Assembly: GCA_017538005.1 (NCBI GenBank)
Contig: JAFYJR010000084.1
Coordinates: 1 to 6,574, forward strand
DNA: 6,574 bases
Reading direction: 5' to 3'
From: Clostridia bacterium
Lineage (GTDB): Bacteria; Bacillota; Clostridia; Oscillospirales; Acutalibacteraceae
The position numbers were made by a program, and so were the translations under genes. The stretch's first letter is position 1. The number at the start of each line of letters is the position of its first letter. Below are positions 5,697 to 6,574 of the stretch, piece by piece. The notes beneath the pieces were generated by a model, which was given only the letters and a program-made list of their open reading frames with translations, ran no database searches and was not told the origin of the DNA.

Positions 5697-6574
5697 ATGG
5701 CAAAATCCGATATCGAAATCGCCCAGGAAGCTACCCCGGAACGAATCGACAAAATCGCGGCCAAACTCGGTCTCACGGAAAAAGACTTCGAGTACTACGG
5801 CTGGTATAAGGCAAAGGTTGACTACAACCTTTTAAACACACCCAAACAGGGTGACCCCGCAAAGGTCATCCTCGTTACGGCAATCAACCCGACACCCGCC
5901 GGCGAAGGCAAGACGACTACGACAGTCGGCCTCGGCGACGCGCTGACGAAGATCGGCAAAAAGACAGTTATCGCTCTGCGCGAGCCGTCTCTGGGCCCCG
6001 TCTTCGGCGTCAAGGGCGGTGCCGCCGGCGGCGGATACGCTCAGGTCGTACCCATGGAAGACATCAACCTTCACTTTACCGGTGACTTCCATGCCATAGG
6101 CGCGGCAAACAACCTTCTCGCGGCAATGATAGACAACCATATCTATCAGGGCAACGAGCTCGACATCGATACCCGCCGTATCGTATGGCGCCGCTGCGTG
6201 GATATGAATGACAGAGAACTCCGAAACATCGTGGCAGGCCTCGGCGGCAAAGCTCACGGTGTCCCCCGTGAGGACGGCTTCGACATCACCGTCGCCTCGG
6301 AAGTAATGGCAGCATTCTGTCTCGCAACCTCACTCGACGACCTCAAAGCGCGCTTTGCCCGCATAGTTGTGGCTTACAACAGAAAAGGCGAGCCCGTAAC
6401 AGCAGGTCAGATTGGTGCACAGGGCGCCATGACCGCGCTTTTAAAAGACGCTTTGAAACCCAACCTCGTTCAGACACTTGAAGGCACTCCCGCGTTTGTA
6501 CACGGCGGTCCTTTCGCAAATATTGCTCACGGCTGTAACTCGGTTATGGCCACAAACATGGCCCGTCACTTCGG
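5697..6574 (+). CDS. fhs: Formate-tetrahydrofolate ligase, 5' part (cut by window end)
   Basis: The first 292 codons of formyltetrahydrofolate synthetase, which joins formate and THF at the cost of ATP to give 10-formyl-THF. It supplies purine and formyl-Met synthesis and, in acetogens, the methyl branch of the Wood-Ljungdahl pathway. The frame is open to the last base; the family is about 555-560 residues, so roughly the first half is present. Visible features are an N-terminal helical segment (about 1-45), the P-loop TPAGEGKTT (66-74), REPSLGP (95-101), the family signature GVKGGAAGGGY (104-114), NLHFTGDFHAI (124-134) and HGGPFANIAHGCNS (269-282). The second family signature lies beyond the window. 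The ATG has AAAGGCAGG (5680-5688) eight bases upstream. A well-formed sigma-A-like promoter at 5623-5651 would give a leader of about 40 nt. Fhs alone does not prove acetogenesis, because many fermenting Clostridia carry it. Confidence 0.97.
   Translation, partial: MAKSDIEIAQEATPERIDKIAAKLGLTEKDFEYYGWYKAKVDYNLLNTPKQGDPAKVILVTAINPTPAGEGKTTTTVGLGDALTKIGKKTVIALREPSLGPVFGVKGGAAGGGYAQVVPMEDINLHFTGDFHAIGAANNLLAAMIDNHIYQGNELDIDTRRIVWRRCVDMNDRELRNIVAGLGGKAHGVPREDGFDITVASEVMAAFCLATSLDDLKARFARIVVAYNRKGEPVTAGQIGAQGAMTALLKDALKPNLVQTLEGTPAFVHGGPFANIAHGCNSVMATNMARHF

Noticed and set aside
5832..6257. 141-codon open frame antisense to fhs
   Set aside because: It lies wholly within conserved fhs coding sequence, including its P-loop and signature regions. 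The composition looks like a shadow frame.
11..6574. A novel defence, mobile or biosynthetic system
   Set aside because: Every long frame that is not a shadow belongs to a well-known housekeeping family. No repeats, integrase, toxin-antitoxin pair or foreign-looking segment was found.

Overview
The window is about 6.6 kb of ordinary, gene-dense bacterial chromosome. It most likely comes from a low-oxygen Firmicute of the Clostridia type, perhaps gut-derived. This is inferred from the gene set: an M18 aminopeptidase of the 'HYYGGIKKYQW' type, a long-form Sua5/YwlC protein next to prfA, a short ammonia-dependent NadE, and formate-tetrahydrofolate ligase. The strong AGGAG-type ribosome binding sites and sigma-A-like promoters fit as well. 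Base composition is mixed, near half G+C in genes and AT-rich in the two intergenic promoter regions. I cannot assign a genus. There is no tRNA, rRNA, CRISPR, insertion sequence or phage gene.

Layout. (1) 7-4136, minus strand: a compact four-gene run transcribed right to left, prfA (release factor 1), then tsaC/ywlC (tRNA threonylcarbamoylation), coaE (last step of CoA synthesis) and an M18 aminopeptidase. Gaps are -1, 2 and 13 nt, so this looks like one operon with translational coupling. (2) 4137-4231: a 95-bp divergent promoter region. It contains a 12-bp perfect inverted repeat made of two mirrored -10 regions. (3) 4232-4972, plus strand: nadE. (4) 4973-5000: a bidirectional terminator filling the convergent gap. 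(5) 5001-5543, minus strand: 5-formyltetrahydrofolate cyclo-ligase. (6) 5544-5696: a 153-bp divergent regulatory region with two overlapping, face-to-face promoters and a strong small hairpin in the cyclo-ligase leader. (7) 5697-6574, plus strand: the first ~292 codons of fhs (formate-tetrahydrofolate ligase), cut by the window edge.

How the genes fit together. The left operon combines translation termination and decoding fidelity (RF1, t6A precursor synthesis) with CoA production and peptide turnover. NadE completes NAD synthesis. The right pair handles one-carbon folates: Fhs makes 10-formyl-THF from formate, and the cyclo-ligase recovers 5-formyl-THF into the active pool. No gap exceeds 300 bp.

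I see no previously undescribed multi-gene system here. The items most worth checking are regulatory: the mirrored prfA/nadE promoters, the overlapping cyclo-ligase/fhs promoters, and the cyclo-ligase leader hairpin with a competing alternative stem. All promoter and structure calls were made by eye.
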